From the NCBI GenBank assembly GCA_024692205.1, contig JAILMX010000223.1:1-34786 (forward strand): a DNA stretch of 34,786 bases, written 5' to 3'. The notes under the pieces are model-generated. The model was not told the DNA's origin. It saw only the letters and a list, made by a program, of their open reading frames with translations, and ran no database searches. The position numbers and the translations under genes were made by a program. Positions 1 through 7,325 of the stretch are shown in pieces. The DNA comes from Desulfovibrio sp. GTDB taxonomy: Bacteria; Desulfobacterota; Desulfovibrionia; Desulfovibrionales; Desulfovibrionaceae. Position 1 is the first letter of the stretch, and each line of letters starts with the position of its first letter.

Positions 1-1
1 T

Positions 2-766
2 TCCGTTGCCATTGAAATTGAAGATGATGGCCAAGGCATCGATCCTGAAAAGATGCGCAGTGTCGCCGTTAAAAAGGGCATTATTTCTCCGGAGGAAGCC
101 GCACAGTTGGACGATAACGACGCCCGAGAACTGATTTTCGCTCCCGGTTTTTCTTCGGCCGAACAGATTACCGATATTTCTGGCCGTGGCGTCGGGATGG
201 ATGTCGTCCGCACCAATATCAAAAATCTTAAGGGAAGCGTTAATACCTCCTCTGTACTGGGGCAAGGAACAAAATTCACTCTGATACTTCCCCTGACGCT
301 CGCCATCATTGACGCGCTGATGGTAAAGGTCGCGGGGCATATGTATGCGATCCCCCTTGATGCAGTGGCCGAAACGACAAAGATCGAATCGGAGCGGCTG
401 ACAGATATCAAGGGCCGCAAAGCGGTAACGCTTCGTGGCGATGTGCTTGGCATCGTACAGCTTTCCGAAATGCTCGGCATGCCGGCGCCTGCGGAACTTC
501 CCGATGAACTTTCCGTCGTAGTCATACACGACAATGAACGCCGTTTGGGTCTCGTAGTCGATCAATTGCTAGAGCGCCAAGAGATCGTCATCAAGCCGCT
601 GGGAACATACCTCGGAGATCTTCAGGGGATTTCAGGGGCGACAATCATGGGTGACGGTTCAGTGATCCTCATCCTGGATCCTCATGAGATCTATCTGCTG
701 TCAACATCAAAATCCTCGATGGCTACCCCTGCTCTCGAGACAAAACCAATGATGAAAGCGAGTTAG
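2..766 (+). CDS. cheA: Chemotaxis histidine kinase CheA, C-terminal part (5' end outside window)
   Basis: The reading frame is already open at base 2, so the gene starts upstream of the window; the first ATG at 53 is internal. What remains is the end of the kinase ATPase domain followed by the CheW-like P5 domain. Visible ATPase motifs are EDDGQGID (just before the ATG at 53) and DISGRGVGMDVV, the G1 and G2 boxes of the CheA/GHKL fold, then GQGTKFTLILP. The CheW-like regulatory domain follows (MVKVAGHMYAIPLDAVAET onward), which couples the kinase to CheW and chemoreceptors. The protein phosphorylates CheY/CheB in the cytoplasm at receptor arrays. The His-containing P1 domain and the dimerisation domain are not visible. 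A terminator follows 22 bases after the stop, so cheA is probably the last gene of its operon. Confidence 0.95.
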   Translation, partial: SVAIEIEDDGQGIDPEKMRSVAVKKGIISPEEAAQLDDNDARELIFAPGFSSAEQITDISGRGVGMDVVRTNIKNLKGSVNTSSVLGQGTKFTLILPLTLAIIDALMVKVAGHMYAIPLDAVAETTKIESERLTDIKGRKAVTLRGDVLGIVQLSEMLGMPAPAELPDELSVVVIHDNERRLGLVVDQLLERQEIVIKPLGTYLGDLQGISGATIMGDGSVILILDPHEIYLLSTSKSSMATPALETKPMMKAS

Positions 767-787
767 GATATCAGACACAATCCGATG

Positions 788-816
788 GGGCTATGCCTAA
801 CTGGTATAGCCCTTTT
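788..816 (+). terminator. Rho-independent terminator after cheA
   Basis: A 10-bp stem (788-797 with 803-812, one G-T wobble) closes a 5-base loop and is followed by TTTT at 813-816. It sits directly behind the cheA stop codon. The T-run is short, so termination may be incomplete. Confidence 0.75.
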
Positions 817-841
817 CATAACGCATTTCTTACGCTATAAG
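813..841 (+). promoter_or_regulatory. Candidate sigma-70-type promoter for the AI-2E family gene
   Basis: TTTTCA (813-818, 4 of 6 to TTGACA), a 17-base spacer and TATAAG (836-841, 5 of 6 to TATAAT). A start near 848 would give a leader of about 18 bases before the ATG at 866, which still includes the GAGG ribosome binding site at 857-860. The -35 element overlaps the T-run of the cheA terminator. Not tested. Confidence 0.45.
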
Positions 842-865
842 AGGAGTCATTAATTCGAGGTTGGG

Positions 866-1951
866 ATGACACTCTTTCGGACAAGACTTTTTTATGTAAT
901 GGCAGTGTGCTGCTGCCTTTTGCTTCTTCTCAACAATCCCATAACCCTCTTCCTTGCGGGTTGTTTCTCCTGCCTCTCGCTACCAATCTACAAACGATTT
1001 AAAATTAAAGCCGAACGCATCAGGTTGCGTTCTAGGCTGTCTCCCCGCATGGTGCATTTTCTACGGCATACGCCCATGGCGGCTTATATTGCTGCGCTCT
1101 TGATAGCTGTCATCATTCCCATCTCCATTCTCATCCTTCTCGTTGCACCACAGGCAGGTATGGGACTTGACCGGCTGCGTGAGCTTCAGGCCAACAATTT
1201 TCAACTGCCGCAAGAATGGGTACAGTATATTCAGGGAATCCGTGACACCATCAACAGCTACCCGAAGATCGGGCAGCTCATAGATGACGCGATGAAAAAT
1301 GTCGACTCTTTGTTCGCCGAAGGTGTCAGCATTCTTGTCAGTCGGGGCTTTGGCTTTTTAGGCGGTACCATGTCCGCCCTTTGGACGACATTTCTCTTTT
1401 TTACACTGACCTTTTTATTTAGTTTTTATTCACGATCGATTGGCCTGATTTTTTGCAGAATTTTCAATACAAAAAATGCTCAGATGCGTCGATTCGTGCT
1501 ATCCATTCACAATGCCTTACGCGCAATTATGCTCGGAATCATTCTCGTAGCCATCATCCAGGGAATCCTTTGTGGTCTTGGGTTTTATGTAGCCGGTGTA
1601 AAGCAGCCGGCGTTCTGGGGGATGCTTGCGACCTTAGTCGCGCCAATTCCCTTTATCGGGACAGCCCTAGTTTGGCTACCACTCTGCATTTCCTTATGGT
1701 TTACAGGAAAAACATTCGCCGCCATCGGCCTTGCCATTTGGGGAGCAATCGCTGTCGCCGGAATAGACAGTATCTTGCGGCCGCTTTTCCTTAAGAAAGG
1801 CATAAGAGCCCCTTTTTTTGTTCTCATTCTGGCAATTCTTTGCGGAACAACGGTGTTCGGAGCGGTTGGTTTGATTGCCGGTCCTGTCTTATTGGCGTTT
1901 ATTTTGCAACTTATTGCGGAAGCGAATTCTTTTTATGATTTGGCAAAATGA
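866..1951 (+). CDS. AI-2E family (PerM-type) membrane transporter
   Basis: A 361-residue polytopic membrane protein. Two hydrophobic N-terminal segments (about residues 8-40), a transmembrane segment near 70-93, an amphipathic stretch with LQANNFQLPQEW, then several C-terminal transmembrane helices match the AI-2E exporter/PerM family (formerly UPF0118). The family signature near the C terminus is visible: APIPFIGTALVWLP, then DSILRPLFLKKG and GLIAGPVLLAFI. Some family members export autoinducer-2 and others are Na+/H+ antiporters, so the substrate cannot be named. Start ATG at 866 has GAGG at 857-860. It lies between the cheA terminator and rho. Confidence 0.85.
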   Translation: MTLFRTRLFYVMAVCCCLLLLLNNPITLFLAGCFSCLSLPIYKRFKIKAERIRLRSRLSPRMVHFLRHTPMAAYIAALLIAVIIPISILILLVAPQAGMGLDRLRELQANNFQLPQEWVQYIQGIRDTINSYPKIGQLIDDAMKNVDSLFAEGVSILVSRGFGFLGGTMSALWTTFLFFTLTFLFSFYSRSIGLIFCRIFNTKNAQMRRFVLSIHNALRAIMLGIILVAIIQGILCGLGFYVAGVKQPAFWGMLATLVAPIPFIGTALVWLPLCISLWFTGKTFAAIGLAIWGAIAVAGIDSILRPLFLKKGIRAPFFVLILAILCGTTVFGAVGLIAGPVLLAFILQLIAEANSFYDLAK

Positions 1952-1980
1952 ATTTAAAACAATTTCAGCAGATTACTTTA

Positions 1981-2160
1981 TCATTTATTCCCACAACTCA
2001 CAAACCAGTCAAAACTTGCCCGACCTTTCACCTCTCCCACTAGCCGATCAGTCAGACTCCTCGCTTGCAACGCCTAAGAAGATTTGATAAGAAATCCACT
2101 TCCTGAAATTCTCTTCAGATAAAGCTTATCTCCAAGCTACCACCACTCATCTCTACTCTT
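1981..2160 (+). promoter_or_regulatory. C-rich, G-poor rho leader, candidate rut site
   Basis: The 219 bases between the AI-2E family gene and rho hold no convincing gene. Bases 1981-2040 contain 25 C and only 3 G, and 2101-2160 contain 20 C and 4 G, an extreme C-over-G bias in the sense strand. Rho loads on unstructured C-rich, G-poor RNA, and rho is known to limit its own transcription by termination in its leader in Escherichia coli. The leader therefore looks like an autoregulatory rut region. This is inference from composition and position. Confidence 0.6.
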
Positions 2161-2170
2161 TTGGATAGCT

Positions 2171-3469
2171 ATGCGCAAAAAAAAATCTGCCCCCGTTGAG
2201 CTGGCCCCAGACAGTACGCTGAATCTCACCGACCTCAAAAATCGTTCCATGCAAGACCTTATGGATTTGGCAGAGCAGTATGAAATCGAAAACGCCAGCT
2301 CCATGAGGAAACAGGAACTGATTTTTGCCCTTCTCTCTACCTGCGCCTCACAAAATGGTGCCATATACGGCGACGGGGTTCTTGAAATCCTGCCTGACGG
2401 ATTCGGTTTTCTCCGATCCCCCCTCACAAGTTACATGCCAGGGCCTGATGACATCTACGTCTCCCCATCGCAAATAAGGCGTTTCTCCCTCCGCAAGGGG
2501 GATATCGTATCGGGACAGATCCGCCAGCCCAAAGAAGGAGAACGCTATTTTGCCCTTCTCAAGGTAACCCAGATTGGCCTTGAACCGCCGGAACATGCAA
2601 AAAACCTAGTCCTTTTTGATAATCTCACGCCCATTTACCCAGACAGACAACTCGTCGTTGAAAACGGTGAAAAAAACCTTTCTAATCGCGTCATCGATCT
2701 GATGGCCCCGATCGGCTGCGGTCAGCGAGGCCTCATCGTAGCCCCACCGAGAACTGGCAAAACGATACTCCTGCAATCCTTGGCAAATGCGATTAGCGCA
2801 AACAATCCGGATGTCTACCTGATCATCCTTCTGATTGATGAACGGCCTGAGGAAGTTACGGATATGGAGCGGACTGTCAAGAAAGCCGAGGTCATAAGCT
2901 CGACTTTTGACGAACCGCCACAGCGTCACGTTCAGGTTTGCGAAATGGTTCTTGAGAAAGCCAAGCGACTTGTCGAAAGAAAAAAAGATGTCGTAATATT
3001 GCTCGACTCAATCACCCGACTGGGACGTGCCTATAATGCGGTGACCCCTTCGTCAGGCAGGGTGCTCTCGGGCGGTCTTGATGCGAACGCCCTCCAACGC
3101 CCCAAGCGTTTTTTTGGAGCGGCCCGAAACATCGAAGAAGGCGGAAGCCTGACCATTATAGCCACTGCTCTCATTGACACCGGTTCGCGAATGGATGAGG
3201 TCATTTTTGAAGAGTTCAAGGGAACCGGCAACATGGAAATATACCTTGACAGACATCTTTCAGAAAAGCGCGTCTTCCCAGCCATTGACATAAATCGCAC
3301 TGGAACACGAAAAGAAGATCTGCTCTTAACTGAAGACGTGCTTAACAGGGTATGGATATTGAGAAAATTGCTCGCCCCGATGTCTTCGATTGATAGCATG
3401 GAATTTTTGCTGGATAAAATGAGAGGAACAAAATCAAATAAAGACTTTCTCAACGCAATGGGCCGATAG
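2171..3469 (+). CDS. rho: Transcription termination factor Rho
   Basis: 432 residues, close to the usual 415-430. In order: Rho N-terminal helical domain (about 17-55, [19 protein letters not shown]), cold-shock-like RNA-binding domain (66-140, with [16 protein letters not shown]), and the RecA-like ATPase domain. The Walker A motif is at about 187-198 (APPRTGKT; E. coli has APPKAGKT). Further on are [31 protein letters not shown] (Walker B region) and the Q-loop/R-loop region ending [22 protein letters not shown]. It is a homohexameric RNA helicase that ends Rho-dependent transcripts. Starts at ATG 2171 without a strong ribosome binding site. The C-rich leader upstream suggests self-regulation. 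Confidence 0.98.
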   Translation: MRKKKSAPVELAPDSTLNLTDLKNRSMQDLMDLAEQYEIENASSMRKQELIFALLSTCASQNGAIYGDGVLEILPDGFGFLRSPLTSYMPGPDDIYVSPSQIRRFSLRKGDIVSGQIRQPKEGERYFALLKVTQIGLEPPEHAKNLVLFDNLTPIYPDRQLVVENGEKNLSNRVIDLMAPIGCGQRGLIVAPPRTGKTILLQSLANAISANNPDVYLIILLIDERPEEVTDMERTVKKAEVISSTFDEPPQRHVQVCEMVLEKAKRLVERKKDVVILLDSITRLGRAYNAVTPSSGRVLSGGLDANALQRPKRFFGAARNIEEGGSLTIIATALIDTGSRMDEVIFEEFKGTGNMEIYLDRHLSEKRVFPAIDINRTGTRKEDLLLTEDVLNRVWILRKLLAPMSSIDSMEFLLDKMRGTKSNKDFLNAMGR

Positions 3470-3494
3470 CCACAAGAATTGAGTGGTATCCAAG

Positions 3495-4175
3495 ATGCTC
3501 TATCCCGCAGGATTAAGGCTAGAAGAAAAAACCTGTCTGATTATTGGCTTTGGAAAAGTCGGCCAAAGAAAATTGTCCGGTTTGAAAATTTGTAATCCAA
3601 AATCCGTCATTGTTCTCGATACCCGTCCGTTTGAATGCCTTGCGGATGGCGAAAAAAACCTTTTACGTGATCCAGCCGTGGAATACCACGCGAGAACCTG
3701 GAAACTCTCTGATTTGGAAGGCAAATTTTTGGTCTTCTCCTGCACAGGTGACAAAGCTGAGAATATTAGAATTGCAAATGCCTGCAGCGCGAAAGGCATC
3801 CTTTGCAACTGTGCGAGTTCGCCCATCTCGGGAACAATGCAGCTGCCTTCTGTAGCCAGAAAAAATGATTCCTATGTGGCCCTTTCAACAGGCGGGGCAA
3901 GCCCTTACTTAAGTAAAAAATGGAGAAAAGAGCTTGAGGACTGGCTTCAATCTAAATATAAATTCATACTACTCATGAAGCAATTGAGGCCGTTGATACT
4001 TTCCCTAAATTACGATTCTATACAAAACAAAATAATATTTCAGCGAATTGCAGAATCCTCCCTGGATACATTTATAATGGAGAATGATAAAAAAAAATGC
4101 AAGTCAGTTCTAACGATGTTGTTGCCTAAACCCCTCCATCCATACATTTCTGAGGTCATTAATGACATCTCCTGA
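3495..4175 (+). CDS. Precorrin-2 dehydrogenase (SirC / CysG N-terminal / Met8 type)
   Basis: 226 residues from ATG 3495; a GTG at 3483 would add four residues. The N-terminal NAD-binding fold is clear (CLIIGFGKVGQRKLSGL), and the STGGASPYLSKKWRKELE stretch is the family's signature helix region. It should oxidise precorrin-2 to sirohydrochlorin, the branch point to sirohaem (cofactor of sulfite reductase) and to the sirohaem-dependent haem route. Odd point: where CysG and Met8 proteins have a catalytic Asp (NVVDDP-like), this protein reads NCASSP, so the Asp is absent; it may be a dehydrogenase without ferrochelatase activity. It lies 25 bases after rho, and its 3' end overlaps the next gene by 14 bases, so it probably belongs to a hem operon. 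Confidence 0.85.
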   Translation: MLYPAGLRLEEKTCLIIGFGKVGQRKLSGLKICNPKSVIVLDTRPFECLADGEKNLLRDPAVEYHARTWKLSDLEGKFLVFSCTGDKAENIRIANACSAKGILCNCASSPISGTMQLPSVARKNDSYVALSTGGASPYLSKKWRKELEDWLQSKYKFILLMKQLRPLILSLNYDSIQNKIIFQRIAESSLDTFIMENDKKKCKSVLTMLLPKPLHPYISEVINDIS

Positions 4176-4986
4176 AGTATCAACAATAATTCTTTTTATT
4201 TTTTATACAGTTTCCACAATACTTGCAATTTTTGGCACTATAGGCAGGAACAAGAAACTGAAATACGGATCATGCATATTTGCTGTTGTTGCCTTTCTAT
4301 TTCAAACAATCCTTCTAATAAACGGTTTTCATAAAAATTTCATATCAGGATTAAGTGTTGGCGCATATTTACAAATGCTTGCATGGTTTATAATACTATG
4401 TTCAATTATAGCAACAATAAAATTAAAACAAATACTATTATTAGTTTTTTCTGCGCCTGTTTGTTTGATATTGTTTATGATATCAAGTCCATTTTTAAAG
4501 TTGATGATTAATATACCATCCACCATTAAAACTTCTTTTTACATGTTTCACATCGGCTCTCTTTATATAAGTTTATCATTAATGTTGATTGCTTTTATTT
4601 CAAGCATTTCTTTTCTGTTAATCGAAAAAAGGATAAAGCATAAGGCACGCGTAAAAGGCGTTTTGGCGGACTTACCATCAATTTCAAATCTCGACAAAAT
4701 ATCCTATATTTCTACTGTTCTTGCATTTCCTTTCTATACAGTTGGCCTACTTAATGGATTTTTTTGGTCGTCATCTTTATTTGGCTCTGCGATTTCTGGA
4801 GATCCAAAAGAAATTGTTAGTATTTTTATTTGGTTTTGCCTAGCGATTCTCTTCCACAATAGAATTGCAAAATCCTGGAAAGGCAAAAAACCTGCAAAGC
4901 TGACTATTCTTATATTTTCATTATCATTATTCTCATTTATTATAGTCAATACAGCCATGAATAGTTTTCATTCTTTTATTCGATAA
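4162..4986 (+). CDS. HemX/CcsA-like membrane protein (cytochrome c assembly family)
   Basis: 274 residues, nearly all hydrophobic, with about eight predicted transmembrane segments. Start ATG 4162 has GAGGT at 4151-4155 and overlaps the preceding gene by 14 bases. The family link is the C-terminal block FGSAISGDPKEIVSIFIW followed by LFHNRI, which aligns with the CcsA/HemX block WGxYWxWDPKExxSLIxW plus a trailing His. The DPKE core and the last Trp and His remain, but the cluster of tryptophans before DPKE is gone. HemX proteins influence glutamyl-tRNA reductase level, which fits hemA immediately downstream; CcsA handles haem. The gene is very AT-rich (12 GC in the 60 bases 4381-4440), unlike the GC-rich right half of the window. 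Confidence 0.7.
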   Translation: MTSPEVSTIILFIFYTVSTILAIFGTIGRNKKLKYGSCIFAVVAFLFQTILLINGFHKNFISGLSVGAYLQMLAWFIILCSIIATIKLKQILLLVFSAPVCLILFMISSPFLKLMINIPSTIKTSFYMFHIGSLYISLSLMLIAFISSISFLLIEKRIKHKARVKGVLADLPSISNLDKISYISTVLAFPFYTVGLLNGFFWSSSLFGSAISGDPKEIVSIFIWFCLAILFHNRIAKSWKGKKPAKLTILIFSLSLFSFIIVNTAMNSFHSFIR

Positions 4987-5001
4987 TGTTTGAGGCTGAA
5001 A

Positions 5002-6273
5002 ATGGAAAATGAGATTTTCCTAATTGGATTAAATCACCGTACCGCTGAACTTCATATACGAGAACAGTTTTCGTTATCTTCATATTGTGATAGTGATACA
5101 TGGCCAATTAAAAACGACCAGGTTATTTATGAATCCTTTATCCTCTCTACCTGTAATAGAGTTGAAATTTTAGCAATCGGCAACAAAGACGTTGAGAATC
5201 TCATAATTGACTCATGGGCGTCCGCTAAAGGCTCTACATCTTCTGAGTTACGTCCCTACGTATATATTTACAAAGGAATTGACGCGATAAAGCATTTATT
5301 CTCTGTCGCATCAAGCTTGGACTCCATGGTTTTAGGAGAACCGCAAATATTGGGACAACTGAAAAAAGCCTATCGAAAGGCTGTTGAACTCCAAAAAACT
5401 GGCAGTATACTTAACAGGTTGCTTCATAAAGCTTTTTCTGTCGCCAAACGTGTACGAACTGAGACATCAATCGCGTCAAGTGCTGTCTCCATAAGCTATG
5501 CTGCCGTGGAATTGGCGAAACGAATTTTCGGAGAGATGCACTCTCACAGTGCCTTGCTTATCGGAGCAGGTGAAATGGCCGAACTTGCTGCGCTCCATCT
5601 CCTGCAAAACGGCATACAAAAGATTTATGTAGCCAATAGAACCTTTTCAAAAGGGAGGGAGCTTGCCCTCGCATTCAACGGGATTGCCGTGCCTTTTGAA
5701 AAAATGACCTCATATCTTGGTGAGTCAGATATTATCATCAGCTCGACAGGATCACAAGAACCGATAATCCATGCAAAAGATATCGAATCAATTCTTTCCA
5801 TCCGAAAAAACAGGCCAATGTTTTTTATAGATATTGCTGTTCCTAGGGATATTGATCCTGACGTCAACACTTTTGACAATGTATATTTATATGATATTGA
5901 CGATTTAAAAGAAGTTATTGAAGAAAATATGAATAATCGTCAAGAAGAAGCCACAAAAGCTGAAAAGATTGTCGATGAAGAGGTCGCTTTTTTCAATGAT
6001 TGGCTACGCAATCTAGAGCTCCAACCAACCATACTTTCACTCATTCAGCGTACAGAGCGTATTGCACATGAAGAATTAGATCATACTTTAAAACATTTAC
6101 CAAACTTAGATGAATCTCAAAAAGAAGCTCTTGAAAGAATGATGATAGCATTAACACACAAATTAAATCATTCTCCTCTTATGTTCTTGAAAGGTTCCCA
6201 CATGAGAAAAAACAAAAATAATGCTGAAAGAATCAGTTTAATTCGGCAAGTTTTTGATCTCGATCGTCAATGA
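5002..6273 (+). CDS. hemA: Glutamyl-tRNA reductase
   Basis: 423 residues from ATG 5002, chosen because GAGG at 4992-4995 is well spaced; an in-frame TTG at 4990 is less likely. It reduces glutamyl-tRNA to glutamate-1-semialdehyde, the first committed step of tetrapyrrole synthesis by the C5 route. Visible: GLNHRTA at 9-15, the catalytic Cys51 in STCNRVE, the SSLDSMVLGEPQILGQLKKAY block of the catalytic domain, and the NADPH-binding LLIGAGEMAELAALHL. A charged helical dimerisation domain ends the protein. With the precorrin-2 dehydrogenase and HemX-like genes it forms a tetrapyrrole block. Its stop overlaps the tilS start (ATGA, 4 bases), implying translational coupling. Confidence 0.97.
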   Translation: MENEIFLIGLNHRTAELHIREQFSLSSYCDSDTWPIKNDQVIYESFILSTCNRVEILAIGNKDVENLIIDSWASAKGSTSSELRPYVYIYKGIDAIKHLFSVASSLDSMVLGEPQILGQLKKAYRKAVELQKTGSILNRLLHKAFSVAKRVRTETSIASSAVSISYAAVELAKRIFGEMHSHSALLIGAGEMAELAALHLLQNGIQKIYVANRTFSKGRELALAFNGIAVPFEKMTSYLGESDIIISSTGSQEPIIHAKDIESILSIRKNRPMFFIDIAVPRDIDPDVNTFDNVYLYDIDDLKEVIEENMNNRQEEATKAEKIVDEEVAFFNDWLRNLELQPTILSLIQRTERIAHEELDHTLKHLPNLDESQKEALERMMIALTHKLNHSPLMFLKGSHMRKNKNNAERISLIRQVFDLDRQ

Positions 6274-7325
6274 CATATTTTCCGTCTCTTTACGACCTTT
6301 CTCCATTTTCTGCACGTCTTTGTCTTGATATTGAAAGAATCTTTCTTTCAAAATTGCATCTTAAAAAAGGCTTGACGCTTCTCCTTGGGCTTTCAGGAGG
6401 GGCAGACTCTACCGCTCTTGCAATTATATTCAAAATTCTTTCTGCCCGTCTGAATCTCTCTCTAACTGCCCTAACGCTAAACCATGGCTTACGAGAGTAT
6501 GCAGACCGTGATGTAGAATTTGTCTTAAGCTTGTGTAACAGGCTTGAAATTCCCTGTGTACCTAAATTTGCCAATATCAAGGAATTTTCCATTCAAAACA
6601 AATGCAGCGTTGAAGAGGCTGGTCGTATAGTCCGTTATTCCTGTCTTGAACAGGAAAGAGTCAGAACTGGCTCTGACTACATAATTCTAGCCCATCACCT
6701 TGAAGATCTTGTTGAAGATGTGCTTATGAGGCTTTCACGAGGCACAGGCTGGCCAGCTCTAGGCGGAATGGCTGCAATTGACGATGGCAGACACATAATT
6801 CGCCCCCTGCTCTTCACTCGACCACAGGACTTAAAGCAGCTCCTTTCAGAGCTCAATGTCTGCTGGTGCGAAGACGAAACCAATTTCTCCGACTTCTTCA
6901 AAAGGAATCGATTCAGGCATCATCTTGTTCCGTCTTTTAAGAAAGAGAACCCGAACTTTGATCAAGCCATAGGCAACCTCTGGACTTTTGCCCAATATGA
7001 TAAGGAATACTGGGAAATAACGCTTAACGGCATTTTGAAAGGAAACCCCTGGCGAGAAAGCATTGATTCAGATGGGAAAAAAAATCTGTTTCTGCCACGG
7101 TCACTGTTGCTTCCCCTGCAAAGAGCCGTAAGGCTCCGCCTCTATCTGAAAGCCATTCGACAGATTAGGAGCTCATCATCTTCTGCAGGCCTTGCCCACG
7201 CAAACGCGAAGACACTTCTCGCACTTGATAACGCTTACAGTGAAAACAGAGGAAACCGTGTTTTCATGTTGCCGGGGAATCTAAAAATTGTTCTCAAAAA
7301 CCACTCTGTCACCTTCATCTTATAA
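6270..7325 (+). CDS. tilS: tRNA(Ile)-lysidine synthase
   Basis: 351 residues, shorter than the about 430 of E. coli TilS, so the C-terminal domain appears reduced. The ATP-pyrophosphatase P-loop SGGADS is at 42-47, followed by TALTLNHGLR and the TilS-typical AHHLEDLVEDVLMRLSRG with GLGGM-like LGGMA and RPLL. It adds lysine to C34 of tRNA-Ile(CAU), changing AUG decoding to AUA, an essential function. ATG 6270 overlaps the hemA stop. The 3' end overlaps dxs on the other strand by 6 bases, the shared TTATAA serving as Leu-stop for both. A related TtcA-like role is less likely because the TilS-specific AHHxxDxxED context is present. Confidence 0.9.
   Translation: MTYFPSLYDLSPFSARLCLDIERIFLSKLHLKKGLTLLLGLSGGADSTALAIIFKILSARLNLSLTALTLNHGLREYADRDVEFVLSLCNRLEIPCVPKFANIKEFSIQNKCSVEEAGRIVRYSCLEQERVRTGSDYIILAHHLEDLVEDVLMRLSRGTGWPALGGMAAIDDGRHIIRPLLFTRPQDLKQLLSELNVCWCEDETNFSDFFKRNRFRHHLVPSFKKENPNFDQAIGNLWTFAQYDKEYWEITLNGILKGNPWRESIDSDGKKNLFLPRSLLLPLQRAVRLRLYLKAIRQIRSSSSSAGLAHANAKTLLALDNAYSENRGNRVFMLPGNLKIVLKNHSVTFIL

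Noticed and set aside
1875..2087. 70-codon frame running from the AI-2E family gene into the rho leader
   Set aside because: It begins inside the previous gene without a ribosome binding site, and its second half is the C-rich leader, which explains the Ser/Thr/Pro-rich translation.
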